Positions 55,362 through 63,178 of a stretch of 64,000 bases of DNA are shown here, one piece after another (position 1 is the stretch's first letter; every line of letters begins with the position of its first letter). Location of the stretch: the NCBI GenBank assembly GCA_017465845.1, contig JAFTVH010000109.1:1-64000 (forward strand), written 5' to 3'. This stretch comes from Lachnospiraceae bacterium. GTDB taxonomy: Bacteria; Bacillota; Clostridia; Lachnospirales; Lachnospiraceae. The position numbers and the translations under genes were made by a program. The notes beneath the pieces were generated by a model. That model saw only the letters and a list, made by a program, of their open reading frames with translations. It did no database searches and was not told where the DNA came from.

Positions 55362-57106
55362 AAAAGAAATATTTGCCGAATGTATGGGGACGAGGAGCAT
55401 TGTTTGCATATTCCGGTTTAGAGGGAATCACTACATTTAGTGACAGTATGTGTGGTCAATTGATGGCAGAACATGTCGGTATGACGCTGGATGGAACCAC
55501 AGCAGAGCTCTATTTGCGTTTAAAACGCGGTGGGCAGGAAATTTCATTTTCTTTGGTTGCCTCTGATTTGATTGAAGGAACCTTTAAAGATAATGCGTCT
55601 TTTAAATTTTTGTTTCTTAATCAACATACCATAGTGGGTTATACACCGACTGATGTAGCGGTACCGATATTTCGTGCGGATTTGGCAGAAGAAAGGTCTT
55701 TTGATGGCGGAACAGCCTTTCAATGCGGTAAACTTAAACTGTGGTATGCTTTTGTTACTGACGCAAGGAATGGACAGACTTATTTTGCAGTAGCCCGAAG
55801 CAGAGAATGGGAGGACGCAGTCAAAGCAGCAAAAGAAGCTTTAGAAAAAGATATCGATTCCATTGCACAACAGCACAGAGATTTTTTTGATAGAGTACCG
55901 GAGCTTACTGTTGGCAGTGAGGCAGAAAAACGTACCTTTGCCAAGTGTTTTTCGGTTATGAAATCGCAGGTATATACGGCGGAAGGCATTTTCAAAGGGC
56001 GTTGGACAACTCCTGACCGTATTCCGCACAAGCGTATGTGGCTATGGGATTCTGTATTTCATTCTATGGGGAATGTATACATAGATTTGCAATTGGCATA
56101 TGATACGTTGCGCTCCATATTAGATACACAGCATCCTGACGGATTTATTCCTCACATGTGTGATCCGAAAGGTTACATTTTACCACATTCTCAGCCGCCT
56201 GTGATAGCATGGGGATTATATTGTTTGTATGAGAAGGCAGGGCGTCGGGACTGGGTAGAAGAATTATATGGCGGAATAAAAGCCTACCTGAATTGGGTTA
56301 TGAAGAACCGAGATGCAAACGGAAATTATTTGTATGAATGGTATGTAGATCCGAATGATAAAAACTGCCGTTGTGGGGAAAGCGGAATGGATAATACACC
56401 GAGGTTCGATGAGGTTCAATTAATGGATGCCATAGATTATTCCTGTTATATGGCAAATGAAATGCGACACATGGAAAAGCTGGCCCGTATTTTGGACTTG
56501 CGGGAAGATGCGGATAAGTATGCACTTTTATATGCCCGCATCGGAGAACAGATTAACAAAGAACTGTACGATGAAGAGGACGGCAGATATTATGACCGCG
56601 AACTGGAAAGCGGAAAGTTTCGTAAGGTAAGCACTCCGGCAGGCTTGTTGCCACTGTTTGCAGGGGTTTGTCCACCGGAACGTGCGGCACGATTGGTAGC
56701 GGACATAATAAATCCGGATACTTTTAACACACCATTGCCAATTCCTTCGGTTTCTTTAGATGATTCTTTTCACTGTGATGATTATTGGCGTGGAACAGTT
56801 TGGATTAATTATAACTACATGGTGGAGCAGGGACTACGTCAAAATGGATATCTTAAGGAGGCTGACCATATAGTAAATGCTACTATGGCAGCAATCGCGG
56901 AATGGTATGAACGGGAAGGCTGTATTTTTGAGATATATGATCCAAAGAATAAGCTATGCCCGTCAGAATTAGGACGTAAAGGTCCTGCTATAAAACCTGC
57001 TGAGTATTCAGCTCGCCTCATGGCTGTACGCGATTTTGGCTGGTCAGCATGTTTATATGTCGTAATGGCAATGGAAAGGGAGAATATTTCTTGTGAAAAT
57101 AATTGA
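55358..57106 (+). CDS. GH63-like (alpha/alpha)6-barrel glycoside hydrolase
   Basis: This 582-aa protein starts at a GTG that overlaps the previous stop (GTGA) behind AGGAGG, so translation is coupled. A beta-sandwich occupies residues 1-165. The helical barrel holds MWLWDSVFHSMG near residue 228 (likely acid Asp), DDYWRGTVWINYNYMV near residue 468, and FEIYDPKN near residue 527 (likely base Glu), before the closing DFGWSACLYVVM. These follow the layout of GH63/YgjK and mannosylglycerate hydrolase-like enzymes. Alpha-glucosidic or alpha-mannosidic bonds are expected. No signal peptide is present. Confidence 0.87.
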   Translation: MKKKYLPNVWGRGALFAYSGLEGITTFSDSMCGQLMAEHVGMTLDGTTAELYLRLKRGGQEISFSLVASDLIEGTFKDNASFKFLFLNQHTIVGYTPTDVAVPIFRADLAEERSFDGGTAFQCGKLKLWYAFVTDARNGQTYFAVARSREWEDAVKAAKEALEKDIDSIAQQHRDFFDRVPELTVGSEAEKRTFAKCFSVMKSQVYTAEGIFKGRWTTPDRIPHKRMWLWDSVFHSMGNVYIDLQLAYDTLRSILDTQHPDGFIPHMCDPKGYILPHSQPPVIAWGLYCLYEKAGRRDWVEELYGGIKAYLNWVMKNRDANGNYLYEWYVDPNDKNCRCGESGMDNTPRFDEVQLMDAIDYSCYMANEMRHMEKLARILDLREDADKYALLYARIGEQINKELYDEEDGRYYDRELESGKFRKVSTPAGLLPLFAGVCPPERAARLVADIINPDTFNTPLPIPSVSLDDSFHCDDYWRGTVWINYNYMVEQGLRQNGYLKEADHIVNATMAAIAEWYEREGCIFEIYDPKNKLCPSELGRKGPAIKPAEYSARLMAVRDFGWSACLYVVMAMERENISCENN

Positions 57107-57902
57107 AACATTTTTATTGGGAAAACAAAATAATCCGCTTACCTGCGAAGATGGTCTTGTGATCGGCAAGGAGCTGATTGCGGTTATTGACGGTGTAACC
57201 AGCTCCGGTAAGGTTATGTATGATGGCAAAAAGGGTGGTTGTTATGCGAAGGATCTGCTGGTGGAATTTTTGGCAGGAGATGATGCTGCAGGTTTGCCGA
57301 AAGAAGAACTTTTGAACGAACTGAATCGCGTTATCAGGGAAGCTGTGAGGAAACATCCTCAAAATCCTGTTTCCTTTGAATATCCAAGGGCCAATGTTAT
57401 TATTTACAATAATATTTATCATGAAATCTGGAAGTATGGCGATTGCCAGTGCTCTATTAATGGCGAGGTGTTTTCGCAGGAAAAAGAAATTGATACTATC
57501 CACGGAAAACTTCGTGCCGTGTGGCTGGAAACAGAACTTTTGCTGGGCAAGAGTATGGAGGAAATTCGTGCCAATGATGTGGGCCGTAAGTTCATACAGG
57601 ATAGCCTGGTACGTCAGAGGCTCTTAGAGAATCGGAAAGTGCCTATGGGATTTCCGGTCATCAACGGAACAGAGATTGAGTCGTCGTTCATTCAGACCTT
57701 TGCTGTAAAAGAGGGTGATGAGATTGTACTGGCCACTGATGGTTATCCGGATTTAAAAGGGACACTGGCAGAAAGCGAAAATGCTTTAGCCGGTATTTTA
57801 GAGGCGGATCCTTTGTGCTTTCGAACTAATATTAGTACCAAAGGAATCCAGGGAAATGACATAAGTTATGATGATAGATGTTATTGCAGGTTTGTTGTCT
57901 AG
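57093..57902 (+). CDS. PP2C-like phosphatase-fold protein
   Basis: This 269-aa protein is read from a GTG behind GGGAG, inside the end of the glycosidase gene (14-base overlap). Its motif order matches PPM/PP2C phosphatases: CEDGLVIG and AVIDGVT near residues 18-32 (Asp-Gly metal pair), YGDCQCSING near residue 116, LATDGYPD near residue 209, and a final DISYDDRCYCRF near residue 257. The spacing is shorter than in classical PP2C and the usual DG(M/V)GG is DGVTSSG, so activity is uncertain. It is unusual to find this fold at the end of a glycan-degradation operon. Confidence 0.68.
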   Translation: MKIIETFLLGKQNNPLTCEDGLVIGKELIAVIDGVTSSGKVMYDGKKGGCYAKDLLVEFLAGDDAAGLPKEELLNELNRVIREAVRKHPQNPVSFEYPRANVIIYNNIYHEIWKYGDCQCSINGEVFSQEKEIDTIHGKLRAVWLETELLLGKSMEEIRANDVGRKFIQDSLVRQRLLENRKVPMGFPVINGTEIESSFIQTFAVKEGDEIVLATDGYPDLKGTLAESENALAGILEADPLCFRTNISTKGIQGNDISYDDRCYCRFVV

Positions 57903-57973
57903 TCTATTGTTTGGAGGAACGGGCAGCTGAGTTTGACGGTGAGTGAAGGCTATTATATTTAAACAAGCATACC

Positions 57974-58010
57974 ATGGCGAAGTCTTTCGGGGCTTCGCCA
58001 TATTTTATGT
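57974..58010. terminator. Terminator ending second island
   Basis: ATGGCGAAG pairs with CTTCGCCAT around TCTTTCGGGG and is followed by ATTTTATG. It may also serve the converging PocR-type regulator gene. Confidence 0.75.
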
Positions 58011-58089
58011 TGATAAAACAAAATGAAACAGCCTCTTTTGCATGAGAGCAACTTCTTTTGCAATAGGATCAGGAGTGGAAGCTTAGAGA

Positions 58090-58944
58090 TTAACGTGAAA
58101 ATTCTGTTCTCATAGTAACCCGGTATTGCCTGGGCGGCATGCCTGTCAGACGTTTGAATACCGTAATGAAGTAATTGTAATCCGTAAAACCGCATTCACT
58201 GGCAATCTCTGTGATGGACATATCCTCCTGTTCGGTTAACAGTCTTTTGGCACGTTCGATGCGCAGCCTGCGGATATGCTCCGCAATTCCCATGCCATAG
58301 TTTTGTCTGGCAATTTCATACAAATAGGTCTTGCCGATCTGAAAGCGGGAACAGATATCCGGTACATCGATCTGTTCGGTGTAATGCTCATTGATATATT
58401 CATCAATTTGAACCGGAAGGTCTTTTTGACGAAGCACCGCCATTCGCTCCAAGCACAGATAGGAAGCCACTGCCTGCAGGATGTGAGAGGCGGAAGTAAT
58501 ATATTCTTTCGGGATAATGGGCAGTTCGTAAGCGGACGCTTTCAAAGCTTCTCTGTCGATTTCATAGGGAGAGCAAAGCTCTTCGATTTTGGAAAAACCC
58601 TCTTCGTGGGAATCGTAGGCAAAAATATGTCCGAAAAGAAGATAGCCGATGACAAGGTTTCCCATATACAGCGGTGCAATGCTTTCTGTAAGACCTGCAT
58701 GGCATTGATAAGTGTAAGGTTTGTGCTGCCCGGAAGCCGTTTCACAGGCTTTTTTATCGCAGAGCATACATTGCCTGTAGCCTTCAGAGTCTGTGCGGAT
58801 CAGTTGGCAAAAAGGCGATATTTTCTCAGGATAAGAGACAAGCTCTCTGAAAGTATCGTCAAAGACGGTGATGCGGATTCTGGTCAACGTATAAAAGTCT
58901 TTCAATAATGACTGCAGTTTGTCCAGATTAAATGTAGATATCAT
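58090..58944 (-). CDS. AraC-family regulator with PocR sensor domain
   Basis: This is a 284-aa regulator. The start at 58944 follows GGGAGG. Residues 5-165 form a PocR domain with conserved cysteines in CMLCDKKAC and YQCHAGLTE (near residues 55-84), which may bind a metal or small hydrocarbon-like ligand. The AraC domain is at residues 185-280 (IDVPDICSRFQIGKTYLYEIARQ, ITEIASECGFTDYNYFITVFKR). It is divergent from the aldolase-isomerase-kinase operon and is the likely activator. PocR itself responds to propanediol metabolism, so the inducer may be a short polyol or deoxysugar product. Confidence 0.9.
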   Translation of the reverse strand: MISTFNLDKLQSLLKDFYTLTRIRITVFDDTFRELVSYPEKISPFCQLIRTDSEGYRQCMLCDKKACETASGQHKPYTYQCHAGLTESIAPLYMGNLVIGYLLFGHIFAYDSHEEGFSKIEELCSPYEIDREALKASAYELPIIPKEYITSASHILQAVASYLCLERMAVLRQKDLPVQIDEYINEHYTEQIDVPDICSRFQIGKTYLYEIARQNYGMGIAEHIRRLRIERAKRLLTEQEDMSITEIASECGFTDYNYFITVFKRLTGMPPRQYRVTMRTEFSR

Positions 58945-59054
58945 ATAACCTCCCGTTACAAATGTTCTCCCCATTAATGGCTGATACGTGAACTGTAAGC
59001 ATTATATCATATCAGCGAACAAATTCAAAGTAAAATGAACAGAACTCTATATCA

Positions 59055-59083
59055 TTCAATTGGGAAGAAAGCTACAATAATAT
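59055..59083 (+). promoter_or_regulatory. Possible promoter of aldolase operon
   Basis: TTCAAT (59055-59060) and TAATAT (59078-59083) are 17 bases apart, about 85 bases before the aldolase start. The weak -35 fits an activated promoter. Confidence 0.4.
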
Positions 59084-59169
59084 AAAAGGCATTAACGGAA
59101 AGGTTTTCCGGGAGGCTGTCCGGAAGATTTTTCTTCCAAGTAACATGAAGAGAAACAGGAGGAATTTGT

Positions 59170-60060
59170 ATGTTAGTCAATTTGAAAGAAATCATGGATC
59201 TTGCGGAACGAAATCAGTATGCAGTAGGGTCTTTTAACACGCCCAACCTGGAGAGTCTGGAGGCTGTGATTCAGGCTGCAGAAGAATTGGCGCTGCCGGT
59301 CATCATCCAGTTCGCCCAGTGCCATGAGCCCTGGATTCCGCTGGAACTGATCGGACCGATTATGGTGGAGGCTGCTAAGAAAGCGAAAGTGCCGGTATGT
59401 GTACATCTGGATCACGGTGAGACTTTGGAATACCTGCAGAGTGCTCTGGATATGGGCTTTACTTCCATTATGTATGACGGTTCCGTCCTTCCATATGAGG
59501 AGAACCTGGAAAATACGAAAAAGGCTGTGGCAATGGCAGCAAAGACCGGTGCAAGCGTAGAAGCAGAGCTGGGTTCCATGGGCAGAAGAGAGTCAGGTGA
59601 TGTGGCAGAAGGCGCAGAGGCAGCTGACGCAGCAGCTACCGGAGCAGATGACGAGACCAAGATTTACACTGACCCTGTCCGGGCAGGCATTTTTGTAAAG
59701 GAAACGGGTATCGATGCACTGGCCTGCTCTTTCGGCACGACACACGGCATCTATTTGACAGAGCCGAAGCTGGACTTCGGTGTAGTGGAAGGCGTCAGAG
59801 CACAGGCGGATAATATCCCTGTAGTCATGCACGGCGGATCTGGTGTCAGCAAAGAGGATTACCGTAAGGCAATCAAAGCAGGTGTGCGCAAAATCAATTA
59901 CTTTACATATATGGACAAGTCAGGCGGTAATGCTGCAGCAGAGTATGTGAAGAGCGTACAGCCCGGCGCACCTCTGTTTTTCTCTTCTGTGATGATGGCA
60001 GCCAGAGAAGCTATGAAGGAAAACGTGAAAGAGGCAATGAAGATGTTTGCGCTCAGATAG
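59170..60060 (+). CDS. Class II ketose-bisphosphate aldolase
   Basis: This is a 296-aa zinc aldolase of the FbaA/GatY/KbaY group, cleaving a phosphorylated ketose into dihydroxyacetone phosphate and an aldehyde. VHLDHGETLEYLQSALDMGF near residues 78-97 holds the catalytic Asp and a zinc His. ACSFGTTHG near residue 192 and VMHGGSGVSKED near residue 218 supply further zinc and substrate ligands. It begins behind AGGAGG and heads an operon with an isomerase-like protein and an FGGY kinase, so its substrate is the kinase product rather than fructose bisphosphate of glycolysis. Confidence 0.92.
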   Translation: MLVNLKEIMDLAERNQYAVGSFNTPNLESLEAVIQAAEELALPVIIQFAQCHEPWIPLELIGPIMVEAAKKAKVPVCVHLDHGETLEYLQSALDMGFTSIMYDGSVLPYEENLENTKKAVAMAAKTGASVEAELGSMGRRESGDVAEGAEAADAAATGADDETKIYTDPVRAGIFVKETGIDALACSFGTTHGIYLTEPKLDFGVVEGVRAQADNIPVVMHGGSGVSKEDYRKAIKAGVRKINYFTYMDKSGGNAAAEYVKSVQPGAPLFFSSVMMAAREAMKENVKEAMKMFALR

Positions 60061-60126
60061 TTGCAGCCCGGCTTTTAGCCGAACAATACGGTTGTATGGT
60101 AAGATTGAGAGAAAGGATAATTAAGA

Positions 60127-61530
60127 ATGAAAAAGATGACATTTGCATTATGCTTCTGTAACAGAGGATTCATGCCCGGAGAGCTGATTTACGGCGCCAG
60201 AGAGGACATGATTCAGGCAGTGACCGCTGCAGGATACGATTACATTGCCATGGACGTAGAGCTTACCCGTTACGGCGGTGTAGAAACGAGAGATGAGGGG
60301 CTTCTGTATGCAAAGTGGCTGAAGGAACATGATGGAGAATATGATGGTGTGATTTTCTCTATGCCTATTTTTGCGGATGAGAACGGTGCCATTACTGCGC
60401 TGCAGGATGCCGGTGTACCCATTTTGATGCAGGCTTATCCGGATGAAATCGGTAAGATGGACTTTGCCCACAGAAGAGATGCCTATTGCGGCAAGTTCTC
60501 TGTAACAGACGTATTTACTCAGTATCAGGTACCTTTTACGGTAATGAAGCCTCATGTGGTACATCCGCTTTCCGAAGCGTTTGCTCAGAACTTGAGAGAC
60601 TTTGCAGCCATCTGTCGTGTGGTAAACGGCATGAAGCGCTTCAATGTGGGTTGTATCGGTGCCAGAACAACTGCTTTTAAGACCGTGCGTTTTGATGAGA
60701 TCACTTTACAAAAATATGGTATCAACGTAGAATCCTTTGACCTCTCCGAAGTATTTTTCAAGGTAAATCAGAAAGCTGATGACGATGAGAAAGTACTGGC
60801 TAAGATTGAGAGACTAAAAGATTACACAGACTGTTCCAAAGTGCCGGCTGCCAATATGCTGACACTGGCTAAGGTGTCTGTTGTCATTGACGAGTACATA
60901 GAAGAATATCATCTGGATGCGTTGACACTTCGCTGCTGGAATGAGATGGAAACGATTCTGCGCATCTGTCCCTGCGTGCTTTTAAGCGAGCTCAACGACA
61001 GAGGAATTGTGGCTTCCTGCGAAATCGATATGTGCTCTGCCCTGACTATGCGTGCCATGAGCCTGGCCAGCGAGCTGCCTACCGCAGTGCTTGACTGGAA
61101 CAACAATTACGGTGATGATGAAGATAAGGTCATCCTGTTCCACTGTGGACCTGTAGCACAGACTTTGATGACAGAAAAGGGTACGGTAACAGAGCATAAG
61201 ATGTTTGCCAAAGGTGACCCGGGTTCCGGATGGGGCAGCAACGAAGGAAGAATCAAAGCTTTTGATATGACCTTCTCCAACTGCCAGACCAAAGACGGTA
61301 AGATCATCATCTATGCAAGCGAAGCGAAATTTACCGATGACCCTATTGAAGATACCTTCTTCGGCTGCGGCGGTGTAGCAGAGATACCCAATCTTCAGGA
61401 TAAGCTGATCCGCCTGGCAAGAGGTGGCTTCAAGCACCATACTGCTGTGGGAATGGGTCATATGAAAGAGATTTTGAAAGAAGCATTTACCACTTATCTT
61501 CATTATGATTGGGTGGATATTGATTCATAA
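60127..61530 (+). CDS. L-fucose/L-arabinose isomerase-like protein
   Basis: This is a 467-aa protein of the sugar isomerase superfamily (FucI/AraA C-terminal fold). The N-terminal half has LCFCNRGFMPG and GVIFSMPIFADENGA, consistent with a Rossmann-like domain. The C-terminal half contains CWNEMETILRICPCVLLSEL and HCGPVAQ, with the GMGHMKEIL histidines near the end. Family enzymes interconvert aldose and ketose forms using manganese. It is shorter than FucI (about 590 aa), a common state for this uncharacterised branch. It lies between aldolase and kinase, as the pathway order predicts. Confidence 0.83.
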   Translation: MKKMTFALCFCNRGFMPGELIYGAREDMIQAVTAAGYDYIAMDVELTRYGGVETRDEGLLYAKWLKEHDGEYDGVIFSMPIFADENGAITALQDAGVPILMQAYPDEIGKMDFAHRRDAYCGKFSVTDVFTQYQVPFTVMKPHVVHPLSEAFAQNLRDFAAICRVVNGMKRFNVGCIGARTTAFKTVRFDEITLQKYGINVESFDLSEVFFKVNQKADDDEKVLAKIERLKDYTDCSKVPAANMLTLAKVSVVIDEYIEEYHLDALTLRCWNEMETILRICPCVLLSELNDRGIVASCEIDMCSALTMRAMSLASELPTAVLDWNNNYGDDEDKVILFHCGPVAQTLMTEKGTVTEHKMFAKGDPGSGWGSNEGRIKAFDMTFSNCQTKDGKIIIYASEAKFTDDPIEDTFFGCGGVAEIPNLQDKLIRLARGGFKHHTAVGMGHMKEILKEAFTTYLHYDWVDIDS

Positions 61531-61541
61531 AAAATTGTTAC

Positions 61542-61565
61542 GAGGCAGCAGATATCTGCTGCCTC
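61542..61565. promoter_or_regulatory. Perfect 24-base palindrome between isomerase and kinase
   Basis: GAGGCAGCAGAT is followed directly by its complement ATCTGCTGCCTC, with outer AAATTG/CAATTT arms. No T-run follows, so full termination is unlikely. It may stabilise the upstream mRNA or bind a dimeric protein. Confidence 0.7.
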
Positions 61566-61640
61566 AATTTGCTGACAGTTCAGAGGTCTTTGGTGAATGG
61601 TGCGCATGAACTGTTACTTAGTTCGAAAGGAGCTTACGAA

Positions 61641-63146
61641 ATGACAATTGCAGGATTGGACATTGGAACTACAGGATGTAAATTGACCGTATTTGGAGCA
61701 GACGGCAGTTACCTGGACAAAGCATACCGTGATTATCCGGTCAGCCGTGGAAAGAGGCAAGACGAGAGTGGGGAGACTTACCAGGAAATAGATACCAAAG
61801 CAATCTTAGAAGCGGTATGGGAAGTAATGAAGGAAATGGGAACTAAATATCCCGATATTGCGGGCATTGGTGTGACCAGCTTCGGCGAGACCTTTGTTCT
61901 GGCTGATGAAAAGGGGACGCCCCTGCATCCTGCCATGCTCTACACCGACCCCAGAGGAGAAGCAGAGTGCGCAGAGCTGGAAGCGAAAATGGGCAGCAAG
62001 AAAATAGCTTCTATCACCGGAGTAAAGCCTCACAGCACATATAGTATGCCTAAAATCATGTGGATGAAGCGCAACAGGCCTGAAATTTATAAACAGGCAA
62101 GACATGCATTCCTGATAGAAGACCTGGTGGTGTATCATCTTACCGGAAAGGCACAGATTGACTATTCTCTGGCAGCCAGGACCATGGCATTTGATATCGT
62201 GAATCTTACCTGGAGTGAGGAGATTTTTGCACAGGCAGGTGTGGACATGGGACTGATGTCCCGGCCGGTTCCCACAGGAACTGTGGCAGGAACGGTTTTG
62301 CCCCAAATTGCCCGGTTGACAGGGATTTCGGAAACTGCGCAGGTAGTTTCCATCAGCCATGATCAGATGTCAGCTGCCATAGGTGCAGGTATCTTTAATT
62401 CTGATGTGGCTGTAGACGGTGCCGGAACTGTGGAATGTGTCACACCGGTATATGACGGCTTGCCGGATATGGACGTTATGTATCAGGGGAATTATGCAGT
62501 GGTACCCTATGTGATTCCCGGAAAATATGTGTGCTATGCCTTTTCCTACACCGGTGGTGCCCTGATTCAGTGGTGTGTGGATACCCTTGCGAAAAAGGAA
62601 AAAGAGCTTGCTGCACAGGAGGGAAAATCAGTCAACGAATTTTTGGAAGGAACGGTTGCGGAGCCATCCGGACTTCTGGTTCTTCCACATTTTGCAGGAG
62701 CAGCCACTCCTTATATGGATGCCGGTTCCAAAGGAGCTATTCTGGGACTGACGGCAGGTACTACGGTAAGCGATATTTACCGGGGCTGCATGGAAGGGGT
62801 CGTTTACGAGATGATGGTCAATCTGGAGTGTCTGAAAGACTCCGGTATCCGTTTTCAAATGCTTCATGCCACCGGCGGCGGAGCCAAGTCAGCCGTCTGG
62901 ATGCAGATGAAAGCAGACGTTTTGAACATGCCCATTACGGAACTGAAGACTGTGGATGCCGGAACCGTAGGCAGTGCCATGCTGACAGGTATTGCAACAG
63001 GCTGCTTTACAGATCTGGCAGATGCAGCTGCTCACATGGTAGAAAAGAAAAAAGTGTACTACCCGGATAGTGACAGACACAACAATTATATGGTAATATA
63101 TGATCGATACAAAAAGCTATATGAGGCAGTCAGGCCGCTGGTGTAG
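61641..63146 (+). CDS. FGGY-family carbohydrate kinase (xylulokinase-like)
   Basis: This is a 501-aa kinase. The start at 61641 follows AAAGGAG and gives the N-terminus TIAGLDIGTTGCKLTVFG, with the phosphate-1 loop. Further marks are the substrate-binding GVTSFGET near residue 75, the catalytic Asp in SHDQMSAAIGAG near residue 240, and the adenosine motif HATGGGAKSAVWMQMKADVL near residue 413. It phosphorylates a ketose made by the isomerase, for the aldolase to split. Xylulose, ribulose, fuculose and tagatose cannot be told apart from the sequence. Confidence 0.93.
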   Translation: MTIAGLDIGTTGCKLTVFGADGSYLDKAYRDYPVSRGKRQDESGETYQEIDTKAILEAVWEVMKEMGTKYPDIAGIGVTSFGETFVLADEKGTPLHPAMLYTDPRGEAECAELEAKMGSKKIASITGVKPHSTYSMPKIMWMKRNRPEIYKQARHAFLIEDLVVYHLTGKAQIDYSLAARTMAFDIVNLTWSEEIFAQAGVDMGLMSRPVPTGTVAGTVLPQIARLTGISETAQVVSISHDQMSAAIGAGIFNSDVAVDGAGTVECVTPVYDGLPDMDVMYQGNYAVVPYVIPGKYVCYAFSYTGGALIQWCVDTLAKKEKELAAQEGKSVNEFLEGTVAEPSGLLVLPHFAGAATPYMDAGSKGAILGLTAGTTVSDIYRGCMEGVVYEMMVNLECLKDSGIRFQMLHATGGGAKSAVWMQMKADVLNMPITELKTVDAGTVGSAMLTGIATGCFTDLADAAAHMVEKKKVYYPDSDRHNNYMVIYDRYKKLYEAVRPLV

Positions 63147-63178
63147 TAAATCGCAGAGAGCTTAAGGAGGAAAAGAAC

